NCBI RefSeq assembly: GCF_000384315.1
Contig: NZ_ARVW01000001.1
Coordinates: forward strand, 7,547,001 to 7,611,000
Direction: 5' to 3'
DNA from: Amycolatopsis nigrescens CSC17Ta-90
Lineage (GTDB): Bacteria; Actinomycetota; Actinomycetes; Mycobacteriales; Pseudonocardiaceae
Length of the DNA stretch: 64,000 bases
Position numbers and translations under genes: made by a program. The notes under the pieces are model-generated. The model saw nothing but the letters and a program-made list of their open reading frames with translations, had not been told where the DNA came from and did not search any database. Below, in pieces: positions 25,875 to 34,529 of this stretch (the first letter of the stretch is position 1; every line of letters starts with the position of its first letter).

Positions 25875-27236
25875 ATGAGCGTTGTCGCGGAACAGATCGG
25901 CGGGCCGGGCCTGGAGCAGGTCCGCCGGGTGCGGACGGAGGTACCCGGCCCGCGATCCGAGGAACTGCTGCGGCGGCAGCGTTCGGCGCTGCCCGCCGGG
26001 CTCGGCTCGTCCCTGCCGGTGTTCGTCACCGCCGCGGGTGGCGGGGTGCTGGTCGACGCGGACGGCAACTCGTTCATCGACTTCGGCAGCGGGATCGCGG
26101 TGACCACCGTGGGCAACTCGGCGCCACGGGTCGTCGAGCGCGCGAGCGCCCAGCTCGACCGCTTCACCCACACCTGTTTCCTGGTCAACCCGTATGAGTC
26201 CTATGTGGAGGTGTGCGAAACGCTCAACCGGCTCGCCCCGGTGCCGGGGGAGAAGCGCACCCTGCTGGTGAACACCGGCGCCGAAGCGGTGGAGAACGCG
26301 GTCAAGATCGCGCGGGCGGCCACCGGGCGCCAGGGGATCGTGGTGTTCGACCACGCCTACCACGGCCGGACCCTGCTCACGATGAGCATGACCGCCAAGA
26401 ACGTGCCGTACAAACAGGGTTTCGGGCCGTTCGCGGCCGAGGTGCACCGGGCGCCGATGGCCTATCCGTACCGCTGGCCCGGCGGCAAGGAGCGGTGCGC
26501 GGAGGAGGCCGCCGACGCACTGGTCGAGCTGCTCGACCGGCGCCTCGGCGCGGAGAACGTGGCGGCCGTGGTCTGCGAACCCGTCCAGGGCGAGGGCGGG
26601 TTCATCGTGCCGCCGGCCGGTTTCCTGCCCGCCGTCGCGGAAATCTGCGCCGCCCGCGGCATTCTGCTGATCGCGGACGAGGTGCAGACCGGGATCGCGC
26701 GGACCGGCACGCTGTTCGCCTGCGAGCACGAAGGCATCCGGCCCGACCTGCTGGCCACCGCGAAGGGACTCGGCGGGGGACTGCCGCTCGGCGCGGTCAC
26801 CGGCAGGGCCGAACTGCTCGACGCGGTGCCGGCCGGCGGGCTCGGCGGCACGTTCAGCGGCAACCCGGTCGCCTGCGAGGCCGCGCTCGGCGTGTTCGAG
26901 GAGATCGAGCGGCACGACCTGGTGCGCCGGGCGGGGGAGATCGAGCGGATCGTGCTGCCCGCTCTGCACGCGATGGCCGGGCGGCACGAGTTCGTCGGGG
27001 ACGTCCGCGGCCGGGGCGCGATGCTGGCCGTGGAGATCGTGCGCGGCGGCGGTGACCGGACGCCGGACCCGGCCCGCACCGCGGCGATCAGCGGGCGCTG
27101 TCACCGCGACGGGCTGCTGACCCTCACCGCGGGCAGCTACGGGAACGTGCTCCGGTTCCTGCCCCCGCTCGCCATTTCCGACGCACTGCTCAAGGAGGGC
27201 CTGGACGTGCTCGCCGGCGCTCTCGCCGAGGATTAG
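25875..27236 (+). CDS. Class III aminotransferase (4-aminobutyrate/5-aminovalerate type)
   Basis: A 453-residue PLP enzyme. Landmarks: LLVNTGAEAVENAVKIARAATGRQGIV, FDHAYHGRTLLTMSMT, ADEVQTGIARTG with the PLP-binding Asp, and the Schiff-base Lys in LLATAKGLGGGLPLGAV. This matches GabT/DavT, which move an omega-amino group to 2-oxoglutarate. It diverges from the CoA transferase/dehydrogenase pair over a 175-bp gap with no obvious palindrome. In that context 5-aminovalerate to glutarate semialdehyde is attractive; GABA is equally possible on sequence. The stop overlaps the convergent PaiB-like gene by 4 bp. Confidence 0.88.
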   Translation: MSVVAEQIGGPGLEQVRRVRTEVPGPRSEELLRRQRSALPAGLGSSLPVFVTAAGGGVLVDADGNSFIDFGSGIAVTTVGNSAPRVVERASAQLDRFTHTCFLVNPYESYVEVCETLNRLAPVPGEKRTLLVNTGAEAVENAVKIARAATGRQGIVVFDHAYHGRTLLTMSMTAKNVPYKQGFGPFAAEVHRAPMAYPYRWPGGKERCAEEAADALVELLDRRLGAENVAAVVCEPVQGEGGFIVPPAGFLPAVAEICAARGILLIADEVQTGIARTGTLFACEHEGIRPDLLATAKGLGGGLPLGAVTGRAELLDAVPAGGLGGTFSGNPVACEAALGVFEEIERHDLVRRAGEIERIVLPALHAMAGRHEFVGDVRGRGAMLAVEIVRGGGDRTPDPARTAAISGRCHRDGLLTLTAGSYGNVLRFLPPLAISDALLKEGLDVLAGALAED

Positions 27237-27874
27237 TCGAGGTCACGGGGATCCACCGCGGCCATCAGCTCGGCCAGGTGCGGGCAGCCGCCGCTCCCGA
27301 GGTCCGCGCGCACGCGGTCGCGGACCTCGGGGGCCATGTCCTGGCTGAGCTTGAACATCGCGCGCACACCGGTGACGTGCACCTTAAAGGACACCACGAG
27401 GTGCACCAGCGACGCGAACTTCTCCCTGGACGAGGTCATGTCCCACGGTGACTCGCGCAGCGCTTCGAGCGTCCGGACGGTCTCTTCCACCACGTGCAGC
27501 GACTGGTCCGCGTTGTCGGTCAGCTCGACCCTGCCGGTGAGATGCACGGCCGCGTAGTTCAGCGTGGGCACCGCGGGCTCGTAGCCGTACGTGCTCGGCG
27601 AGACGTACCCGTGCTGCCCGGAGAACACCAGCAGGATCTCGGGTTCCTCGGCGAAGTACTGCCACTGCGGGTTCTTCCGCGCCATGTGGCCGATCATGGT
27701 GACCTCGGCAAGGGTGTCCGGAACCGAGTCGTGGCGCGGGAAGATGACCGGCACGTGCGTGCCGACCGGCGCCCGGCCGGGTTCCGCGCTGACCACCACG
27801 GCGAACGGGTTGCGCCGGACCAGGTCCACCTCCATCGCCGGTGACGGCGCGACGTAGGGGCCGTACACGTGCAT
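27233..27874 (-). CDS. PaiB-like FMN-binding split-barrel protein
   Basis: A 213-residue protein of the PaiB/FMN-binding negative regulator family: NPFAVVVSAEPGRAPVGTHVPVIFP, GHMARKNPQW, YVSPSTYG, VPTLNYAAVHLTG and a late VVSFKVHVTGVRAMFKLSQD. Bacillus PaiB is linked to sporulation/protease control beside a polyamine acetyltransferase, but no helix-turn-helix is visible and some members may be flavin enzymes. It lies 38 bp downstream of the copper amine oxidase on the same strand, so the two are probably cotranscribed; it may act on or sense amines. Confidence 0.85.
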   Translation of the reverse strand: MHVYGPYVAPSPAMEVDLVRRNPFAVVVSAEPGRAPVGTHVPVIFPRHDSVPDTLAEVTMIGHMARKNPQWQYFAEEPEILLVFSGQHGYVSPSTYGYEPAVPTLNYAAVHLTGRVELTDNADQSLHVVEETVRTLEALRESPWDMTSSREKFASLVHLVVSFKVHVTGVRAMFKLSQDMAPEVRDRVRADLGSGGCPHLAELMAAVDPRDLD

Positions 27875-27912
27875 GGGATTCCTCTCCTGTCCGGAAGCTG
27901 GTCCAGATCTTC

Positions 27913-29838
27913 TCAGCCTGCCGAGGGCGCTGAGCAGTGCGTGCCGCCGGGGGCGGGCACGTCGAGGGTCGGGTTCCGGTCGAAGAAGCCGACCGGCCGG
28001 AGGACGAACCCGCAGTGATCGACGGGCATCACCGGCCAGTCCTCCGGCCGCGGGAAGTGCGTCATGCCGAAGGTGTGCCACAGCACCAGATCGGTGCCGT
28101 CCAGGTCGCGGTCCGCCAGGGTGTACGCGGGCAGTCCCGCGCCGGCGGGGCCCTGGTTGACCAGGTCGCCCGCCGGATAGCGCTCGTCCGGGTGGTACCG
28201 GGTGACCCAGAGATGCCGGGCGGCGAAGGTGGCCCGGCCGTGGATCGCGGAGGACTCGTCGGCGAGCAGGGTCGGCTGGCCCTGCGGGATCAGCGCGTAG
28301 CCGGGCGCGTCGCCGAGCCGGTTGCGCTTTTCCGGGTTGACCACGTGCCAGGTGCGTCCGAGCGACGGCTCGGCCATCCGCTGGGCCTGCCGCTCGCTGC
28401 GCAACCTGGTGGCGCGGCGGCGGAAAGCGTTGCCGTGCGGGTTCTGCTCGCTCATCGGCACGCGTTCCACCTCCACCTCGTCCACCGCGTTGGTGCCGCC
28501 GTCCACGGACATGTCCAGCCGCACGTTGAACAGGTGCTGGTGGTACGGCGCCGCGAGCTCGGGCGCCACCTGGGACGCGTACGGGGCGATCCGCTCGTCG
28601 TAGCGGGCGGTGAACACCACACCGGTGGCCTTCGCCTTCAGCTCGATCGTGCCGTCCAGGTAGAGGTACCAGTAGAAGCCGTAGTCGTAGTTGCCGACGG
28701 TGACGAAGAAGGAGATCACCAGCCGCCGCTGCCGCCGGGTCTGCCTGCTGTGGTTGGACGGGTCGGTGTGCTTCCACAGCACGCCGTCGTCCTCCTCGTG
28801 GATGCAGATCGCGTTCGGCAGGGTCACCGGCCGCCCGTCCCCGCCCGCCACCACCGCGTCCAGGTAGGTGATCACGCCGAGGCAGTCGCAGCCGAGCTCG
28901 AGCGCGTTGGCCAGCCTGCCGAGCTGGTACTCGCCGGTGTCGAAGTAGTTCTGCCAGAAGCGGATCGGCCCCGGGTCGGCGTAGGGCACCACCATCTCGG
29001 CCACCGAAGCCCGGTAGAGCACCGGCCGGTAGCGCTCGCCGTCGCGGAAGCCGAGCTGGTGCAGTACCAGGCCCTCGCGCATGTCGTAGCCGAGGCGCAG
29101 CCGCCAGTTCTCCCAGTGCAGCTCGTCGCCCGCTACGGTGAAGCTCGGGCCTTCCGGCTGGGTGATCTCGATCGGGCGCAGCGAGGTCCGCATCAGGCCG
29201 CTGACCTCGGGGTCGTCGTAGTCGCCGGACTCGGCGGGGATCGGCACCGCGCCGGTGTCCACGATCTCCCGCACCGACCGCTCGATCAGGTCCACATAGG
29301 CGACCAACCCGTCCACCGGATGCGCCCAGACCATTGTGGACGGTTCGGGCCGCCAGTGCGCGAGCACCCGTACCATCCGGCGCCCGGAGTCCGGAATGGA
29401 CTCGAAGCGCCCGGCGGACAGCGCGGCCAGATAGACCTGCGCCGGGTCCTCGATGCCGCGGCGCAGCAGCGCGGCGCGCCAGCCCTCGTCCGCGGCCATG
29501 ATCGCCCGCACCGTCTCGTGCTCCTCGGCCAGCACCGGGACCTGGCCCGCGGCCTCGGGATCGATCGGCGTCCTGGACAGCACGGTGTCGTCGGTGAGGC
29601 GGACCAGCACGTCCTCGGCCTCGCCGGATTTGATGTCCAGCAGCAGCGCGCGTACGTCGCGCGGAACCGGCGAGCCGTCCGCCTCGTGCCCGGCGACGTC
29701 CTCCTTGGCCGGTTCGGTAAGCCCGACGTAGGAGAACCGGGTCGTCTCGCGGAGCAGGCCCGATCTGCCGAGAATCTCCCGTGCCCTGCTGATTTCGGCG
29801 GCGGTCAGTGGGGCGAGCGGATGGCAACGGTCCGTCAC
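27913..29838 (-). CDS. Copper amine oxidase (TPQ-containing)
   Basis: A 641-residue enzyme of the size and type of Arthrobacter phenethylamine/histamine oxidases. It oxidises primary amines to aldehydes with release of ammonia and hydrogen peroxide. The topaquinone precursor is Tyr384 in GNYDYG, the catalytic base Asp300 is in YFDTGEYQLG, two copper His are in HQHLFNVRLD, and a third is probably in DHCGFVLRPVGFFDRNP. No signal peptide is seen, so it should be cytoplasmic. The GTG start has AGGGGA 6 nt upstream. Its promoter carries a palindrome shared with the divergent transporter operon. Confidence 0.93.
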   Translation of the reverse strand: MTDRCHPLAPLTAAEISRAREILGRSGLLRETTRFSYVGLTEPAKEDVAGHEADGSPVPRDVRALLLDIKSGEAEDVLVRLTDDTVLSRTPIDPEAAGQVPVLAEEHETVRAIMAADEGWRAALLRRGIEDPAQVYLAALSAGRFESIPDSGRRMVRVLAHWRPEPSTMVWAHPVDGLVAYVDLIERSVREIVDTGAVPIPAESGDYDDPEVSGLMRTSLRPIEITQPEGPSFTVAGDELHWENWRLRLGYDMREGLVLHQLGFRDGERYRPVLYRASVAEMVVPYADPGPIRFWQNYFDTGEYQLGRLANALELGCDCLGVITYLDAVVAGGDGRPVTLPNAICIHEEDDGVLWKHTDPSNHSRQTRRQRRLVISFFVTVGNYDYGFYWYLYLDGTIELKAKATGVVFTARYDERIAPYASQVAPELAAPYHQHLFNVRLDMSVDGGTNAVDEVEVERVPMSEQNPHGNAFRRRATRLRSERQAQRMAEPSLGRTWHVVNPEKRNRLGDAPGYALIPQGQPTLLADESSAIHGRATFAARHLWVTRYHPDERYPAGDLVNQGPAGAGLPAYTLADRDLDGTDLVLWHTFGMTHFPRPEDWPVMPVDHCGFVLRPVGFFDRNPTLDVPAPGGTHCSAPSAG

Positions 29839-29875
29839 GAGAGGTCCCCTGTCTGTAGGCGGTCGCACCTGGCGA

Positions 29876-29895
29876 ATGCCGGAACGTTCCGGCAT
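29876..29895. promoter_or_regulatory. Operator 1, 20-bp perfect palindrome
   Basis: ATGCCGGAACGTTCCGGCAT, perfectly symmetric with a central CpG, lies just after the predicted transcription start of the copper amine oxidase and 37 bp before its GTG. A near-identical site is at 30044. A central CpG within AACGTT is typical of LacI-family sites. Confidence 0.8.
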
Positions 29896-29905
29896 GTCTG
29901 CTCGG

Positions 29906-29935
29906 AGGCTAGCCGTCAGGATGCGAAATGGTCAA
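29906..29935 (-). promoter_or_regulatory. Predicted promoter of the copper amine oxidase
   Basis: On the minus strand TTGACC (29935-29930) and TAGCCT (29911-29906) are 18 bp apart. The start of transcription would fall near 29899, directly before operator 1. Confidence 0.55.
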
Positions 29936-30006
29936 CATTCGTTCCCGCGGGAAGGGATTCCCTTTGTTACAAGCAGATATCTCGTGCGGGGAATTCGGTT
30001 CGGGGG

Positions 30007-30035
30007 TTGACGGGGTGGACGCGCCGTCGTTTAAT
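30007..30035 (+). promoter_or_regulatory. Predicted promoter of the ABC transporter operon
   Basis: TTGACG (30007-30012) and TTTAAT (30030-30035) are 17 bp apart, a strong vegetative-type match. The start of transcription would fall near 30042, directly before operator 2. Confidence 0.7.
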
Positions 30036-30043
30036 CACTCCCC

Positions 30044-30063
30044 ATGTCGGAACGTTCCGGCAT
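30044..30063. promoter_or_regulatory. Operator 2, 20-bp palindrome (one mismatch)
   Basis: ATGTCGGAACGTTCCGGCAT differs from operator 1 by one base. The two centres are 168 bp apart, about 16 helical turns, so both sites face the same side of the DNA. Confidence 0.8.
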
Positions 30064-30126
30064 TACGCTCGAGCGCCGGCCGGTCCAGGCTGTGACTACG
30101 CGGCGTCGCCGGGAGAGTGAGGTCTC

Positions 30127-31737
30127 ATGCGGATCAGGCTGCTCTGCACCGCGCTGGCCGTCGTGCCGCTGGTGGCCTCCTGCGCCGTGCAGCCGGTGGA
30201 GGAACCGGCAGGCCCGCAGCGGCCCGGTTATCTGGCCGCTGCGGACGAGTCGCTGCCCGCCGGCGGCACCCTCGAACTGCAGATGCCGGTGGACACCGGC
30301 GCGGCCACCGGCCTCGACCCGCAGCTGGCCGACGTGGCCACCTCGTGGCAGCTGATGTCGCTGGCCTACGAAACACTGGTCACGGTCGGCCCCGGCTTCC
30401 AGCCCGAACCGGGACTGGCGGTGAGCTGGGAGTCGCCGAGTCCCACCGAGTACGTCTTCCACCTGCGCGAGGGCGTCACCTTCGCCAACGGCCGCGCGAT
30501 GGCCGCGGCCGACGTGGTGGGCAGCATGCGGCGCCTGCTGGCTGGCCAGGGGGTGTGGCGGACCCAGATCGGGCCGGTCGAGTCGGTGACCGAGCTGGAC
30601 CGGAAAACGGTGCGGTTCAAGCTTTCCAGCCCGTACACCCCGTTCCTTTCGGCGCTGGCGAACACCCCGGCCGCGGTGCTGCCGATGGCCGAGATCGAGA
30701 ACGGCTCGGTGGACCCGGCGAAGACCATGCTGGGCACCGGCCCGTTCGTGGTCGCCTTCCACCGGCAGGACGTGCTGTGGCGGTTCAAACGCCGTCCCGG
30801 CTACTGGGCGCCGGACCGGCCGGTGGCGGACGCGGTGAACATCTCGATCGTGCCGCAGGAGCCGACCAGGATCGCGTCGCTGCAGAACAACAGCGCCGGG
30901 CTGGCGGTGCTCGGCAACGTGGACGCGCCGCAGGTGCTGGCCGGGGTGCGCGGGGTGCGGGTCCGTGCACAGTCCACAACGGACTTCTACTACCTGATGC
31001 TGAACAGCAACGCGCCCGGTGGCAAGTTCGCCGATCAGCGGGTGCGGACCGCGATCAACATCGCGATGGACCGCGCGCAGATCGCCCAGATCGCCACCAA
31101 CGGCCTCGGCAAGCCGACCGGGGTCACCCCGGTGGACCTGCCGGACGCCTGCGACCCGGCGCGGCTGCCGTCGGCGACCGCGGGGCTGGACCGGGCGCGG
31201 CAGCTGCTGAAGGAGGCGGGTGCGGAGAACCTGAAGTTCTCGATCACCGCGTACGCCACCGAGCCGGCGCCCGCGGTCGCGCAGGTGATCCAGCAGAACC
31301 TGGCGCGGATCGGCGTCGAGGTGACCATCGAACAGCTCGACGAGGGCAGCTGGGCCGGCAAGGTCTACGGCGCGGTGCCCGCCGGGTTCGACGCCGCGCT
31401 TTCCTGGTTCGCCGGTTACGCCGGGGCCGGCATGGTCGCGAAATGGTGGAACCCGGAGGCTGCTCAGTTCAACATCGGCTTCATGAAGCCGAATCCGGAG
31501 CTGAACCGGGTGATCGACTCGGCGACGTCCGAACCGGACGGTCCGGCGCGGGCACCCGCGCTGCGAGACCTGTGCGCCGCGGTCGACCAGGACGCGCAGA
31601 TGATCCCGCTGGTCACCCGGCCGGTCATCATCGGCTACCGCGCGGACTCGGTGAGCCCGACGGTCTACGCCAACGAGGGATACGGCAACGCGTTCCGCCG
31701 GCTGGCCGAGTTCCGGTCCGCCGGCGGGCCGGCGTAG
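30127..31737 (+). CDS. ABC transporter substrate-binding lipoprotein (peptide/nickel SBP family 5)
   Basis: A 536-residue exported lipoprotein with lipobox VASC (Cys19). Family 5 features: LMSLAYETLVTVGPGFQPEPGLAVSWE, YVFHLREGVTFANGRAMAAADV, TMLGTGPFVV and KFADQRVRTAINIAMDRAQIA. It captures an oligopeptide-like or cationic solute for the permease genes that follow. It is the first gene of an eight-gene run, with a strong promoter and palindromic operator 64-120 bp upstream. The ligand cannot be read from sequence; downstream hydrolases suggest an amide- or peptide-linked amine. Confidence 0.9.
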   Translation: MRIRLLCTALAVVPLVASCAVQPVEEPAGPQRPGYLAAADESLPAGGTLELQMPVDTGAATGLDPQLADVATSWQLMSLAYETLVTVGPGFQPEPGLAVSWESPSPTEYVFHLREGVTFANGRAMAAADVVGSMRRLLAGQGVWRTQIGPVESVTELDRKTVRFKLSSPYTPFLSALANTPAAVLPMAEIENGSVDPAKTMLGTGPFVVAFHRQDVLWRFKRRPGYWAPDRPVADAVNISIVPQEPTRIASLQNNSAGLAVLGNVDAPQVLAGVRGVRVRAQSTTDFYYLMLNSNAPGGKFADQRVRTAINIAMDRAQIAQIATNGLGKPTGVTPVDLPDACDPARLPSATAGLDRARQLLKEAGAENLKFSITAYATEPAPAVAQVIQQNLARIGVEVTIEQLDEGSWAGKVYGAVPAGFDAALSWFAGYAGAGMVAKWWNPEAAQFNIGFMKPNPELNRVIDSATSEPDGPARAPALRDLCAAVDQDAQMIPLVTRPVIIGYRADSVSPTVYANEGYGNAFRRLAEFRSAGGPA

Positions 31738-31762
31738 GACCCGCAGCGGAAAGGAAGAGGTA

Positions 31763-32737
31763 GTGCGCCTGTTTTCCTGGTGGGCCCGGCGGCTGGTGAG
31801 CGCGGTGCTGACCCTGTTCTTCGTCTCCATCCTGATCTTCGCCGCCTCGCGGCTGATGCCGGGCGGGTTCGCCGAGGTGGTGCTCGGTCCGTTCGCCAGC
31901 CCGGAGCAGCAGGCCGCGGTGTCCGAAAAGTACGGCCTCGACCAGAGCCTGGTCGCGCAGTACGGGCTCTGGCTCGCCGCCGCGGTCAAGGGCGATCTCG
32001 GCACCTCGCTGCTCAGCGGTGAGCCGGTGTCCAGCGAGTTCCTGCTGCGCATCCCGGTGACCGTCGAACTGACCCTGCTCGGCATCGGGGCGGCGGTGCT
32101 GATCGGTATCCCGCTCGGCGTGTACAGCGCGGTCCGGGCCGGCGAACGCGGTGGCGGCGCGCTGGGCAGGCTGGCCGGCGGGCTCGGCGTCAGCCTGCCT
32201 GAGTTCGTGCTCGGCAGCCTGGTGGTGTTCGTCTTCTCGCGGTACGCGCTCGGTCTCACGGTCGGCGGGTACCGGCCGCTCGGGGAGGACGTGGGCGCGA
32301 ACCTGCGGTCGATGGTGCTGCCGGCCGGGGTGCTGTCCGTGTTCGCCATCGCGGTGACCGCGCGAACCACCCGTGACGCGGTGCTGAATGTGCTGGTCGA
32401 GCCGTACATCACCGCATCGGTGGCGCGGGGCGAGACACCGCTGTTCATCATCGCCAGGCACGTGCTGCGCAACGCGTCCATCCCGATCCTGGTGGTGCTG
32501 ACCACGATCACCGCCTATCTGCTCGGCGGCGCGGTGATCATCGAGCACTTGTTCAACCTGCCCGGCGTCGGCTCCTACGTGGTGCAGGCGGTCGGCCGGC
32601 GGGACTACGCGGTGGTGCAGGCAGGCGTGCTGCTCGCGGCGGCGGTGTTCGTCCTGCTGAACATGCTCACCGACGCGACCTCCGGGGTGCTCGACCCGCG
32701 CTTCGGTGTCGCCCGTACCGGAAAGGCGGTCCGATGA
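31763..32737 (+). CDS. ABC transporter permease, DppB/OppB type
   Basis: A 324-residue inner-membrane permease with about six helices. It opens with a typical RRLVSAVLTLFFVSILIFAASRLMPG, and the EAA loop reads YITASVARGETPLFIIARHVLRNASIPIL. AGGAAGAGG precedes the GTG start. It overlaps the next permease by 4 bp. Confidence 0.92.
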   Translation: MRLFSWWARRLVSAVLTLFFVSILIFAASRLMPGGFAEVVLGPFASPEQQAAVSEKYGLDQSLVAQYGLWLAAAVKGDLGTSLLSGEPVSSEFLLRIPVTVELTLLGIGAAVLIGIPLGVYSAVRAGERGGGALGRLAGGLGVSLPEFVLGSLVVFVFSRYALGLTVGGYRPLGEDVGANLRSMVLPAGVLSVFAIAVTARTTRDAVLNVLVEPYITASVARGETPLFIIARHVLRNASIPILVVLTTITAYLLGGAVIIEHLFNLPGVGSYVVQAVGRRDYAVVQAGVLLAAAVFVLLNMLTDATSGVLDPRFGVARTGKAVR

Positions 32738-33567
32738 ACGGCTGGTGGCGCCGGCTCGACCGGCTCTCCCGCGCGGGACTGGTGTGCTTGGTACTGCTCG
32801 TGCTGGCGGCACTGGCCGGGCCGGTGTTCGGCCTCGGCGGGGCGTCCGACGCCATCGTCGGACCGCGTCTCGCGCCGCCGGGCGGGTCGTGGCCGCTGGG
32901 TACCGACCAACTCGGCAGGTCGATGCTGCCCAGGGTGCTCGAAGGGATCGGCACCACCCTGCTGCTGTCCACGATCGCGGTGCTGGTGACCGCGGCGGTG
33001 AGCACCCTGCTCGGGATCGTCGCCGGCTACCGCGGCGGCTGGCTCGGTGAGCTGGTGCTCCGGCTGGTGGACGTCGTCTACTCGTTCCCGACGATTGTGC
33101 TGGCCATCCTGGTCGCCGCGGTGCTCGGTCCCGGCCAGGTCGCGACCATGTGCAGCATCGTGCTGGTGACCATCCCGCTGATGACCAGGCTGGTGCGCAC
33201 CGCGGCGATCACGGTGGCCGGGCGCGACTACATCACCTCGGCGGTGATCAGCGGAGTCGGCTGGTGGCGGATACTGGCCAGGCACGTGCTGCCGAACGTG
33301 TCCGGCACCATCGCCGTGCAGGGCACCTACGCGCTGTCCGTCGGCATCCTGGTCGAGGGCGGGCTGAGCTTCCTCGGCTTCGGGGTGCAGCCGCCGGCGT
33401 CTTCGCTGGGGGTGCTCATCCAGCAGGGCGGCATCTATCTGCTCGCGGCGCCCTGGCTGCTCGCCTTCCCCGGGGCGGTACTGGTCGTGGCGATCCTGGC
33501 CATCAACGTGTTCGGCGACGGTCTGCGCGACCGGCTCGAACCCAGGGAGTCGAGGAGTCTCGTATGA
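32734..33567 (+). CDS. ABC transporter permease, DppC/OppC type
   Basis: A 277-residue permease with an N-terminal helix, the DppC-type segment WPLGTDQLGRSMLPRVLEG, and the EAA loop DYITSAVISGVGWWRILARHVLPNVSGTI. It forms the heterodimeric channel with the preceding gene. It is coupled by 4-bp overlaps on both sides, showing a single translational unit. Confidence 0.92.
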   Translation: MNGWWRRLDRLSRAGLVCLVLLVLAALAGPVFGLGGASDAIVGPRLAPPGGSWPLGTDQLGRSMLPRVLEGIGTTLLLSTIAVLVTAAVSTLLGIVAGYRGGWLGELVLRLVDVVYSFPTIVLAILVAAVLGPGQVATMCSIVLVTIPLMTRLVRTAAITVAGRDYITSAVISGVGWWRILARHVLPNVSGTIAVQGTYALSVGILVEGGLSFLGFGVQPPASSLGVLIQQGGIYLLAAPWLLAFPGAVLVVAILAINVFGDGLRDRLEPRESRSLV

Positions 33568-34529
33568 GTGCCCTGCTTCAGGTCGACGACCTGGTGGTCG
33601 ACTACGGATCCGTGCGCGCGCTGGACGGTGCCCGACTGACTGTCCGAAGTGGAGAGACGGTGGGCATCGTCGGCGAAAGCGGCTCCGGCAAATCCACGCT
33701 CGGTGCGGCGATCGGCGGGCTGCTGCCGAGGGCCGCGCGGGTCACCGGCGGCGAGGTGCGGGTGGACGGCGCGGCGGTGGGCGGGATGTCGGCCGGCGAG
33801 CTGCGAGCGTTGCGGCGGAACCGGCTCGGCTTCATCTTCCAGGAGCCGATCGGTTCGCTGGACCCCACCATGCGGATCGGCAAGCAGGTCGAGCTGGCCC
33901 TGCGCGGCAGGGGGAACCGGCGCGACGTGCTCGACCGCCTTGCCACCGTCAAGCTCGCCGACCCGGCCAGGGTCGCCCGTTGCTACCCGCACCAGCTCTC
34001 CGGCGGGATGGCCCAGCGGGTGGCGATCGCGATGGCCATGGCGGCCGAGCCGGAGCTGCTGATCGCCGACGAGCCGACCGCCGCGCTGGACAGCCAGGTC
34101 CGCGAGGACGTGCTGGACCTGGTGTTCTCGCTGGCCGCCGAGGCGGGCACGACGATCCTGTGGCTGAGCCACGATCTGCCCGCGGTCGGCCGCCGCTGCT
34201 CGCGGGTGGTGGTGATGTACGGCGGCCGGGTGGTCGAGTCCGGCGCCGCGGCGGCCGTGCTCGCCGAACCGCGACATCCGTACACCGTGGCGCTGGCCAG
34301 GTCCGTGCCCGGCGCCGCGGCCGAAGGGGAGCGGCTGGCGTCGATCCCCGGGCAGCCGCCGGTGCTCACCGGGGCGGCCGCCGGCTGCTCCTTCGCGCCG
34401 CGTTGCCCGGCAGTGCTGGATTCCTGCGCCGGGGAACGGCCTCGGCTGCACGTCTCGGCGGACCGGGACGTGCTGTGCCATCGCGCGGAGGACGCGGCGA
34501 CCGCCGAGACCGTGGGAGCGGCCCGATGA
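33564..34529 (+). CDS. ABC transporter ATP-binding protein, DppD/OppD type
   Basis: A 321-residue ATPase: Walker A GESGSGKST, signature LSGGMAQRVAIAMAMA, Walker B LLIADEPTAALD, H-loop WLSHDL. The C-terminal oligopeptide-transporter extension has clustered cysteines (AGCSFAPRCPAVLDSC) as in DppD/OppD proteins that carry an iron-sulfur cluster. The signature helix reads MAQR rather than the usual RQR, a mild deviation. It powers import together with the next ATPase. Confidence 0.92.
   Translation: MSALLQVDDLVVDYGSVRALDGARLTVRSGETVGIVGESGSGKSTLGAAIGGLLPRAARVTGGEVRVDGAAVGGMSAGELRALRRNRLGFIFQEPIGSLDPTMRIGKQVELALRGRGNRRDVLDRLATVKLADPARVARCYPHQLSGGMAQRVAIAMAMAAEPELLIADEPTAALDSQVREDVLDLVFSLAAEAGTTILWLSHDLPAVGRRCSRVVVMYGGRVVESGAAAAVLAEPRHPYTVALARSVPGAAAEGERLASIPGQPPVLTGAAAGCSFAPRCPAVLDSCAGERPRLHVSADRDVLCHRAEDAATAETVGAAR

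Noticed and set aside
27233..27874. PaiB-like protein as the regulator binding the twin 20-bp palindromes
   Set aside because: No helix-turn-helix is visible and the fold is a flavin-binding split barrel; the LacI protein at 38971 fits the site type better.
27913..30120. Long plus- and second minus-frame readings over the copper amine oxidase
   Set aside because: The minus frame ending at 27913 has the complete amine oxidase signature; the others have no domain.
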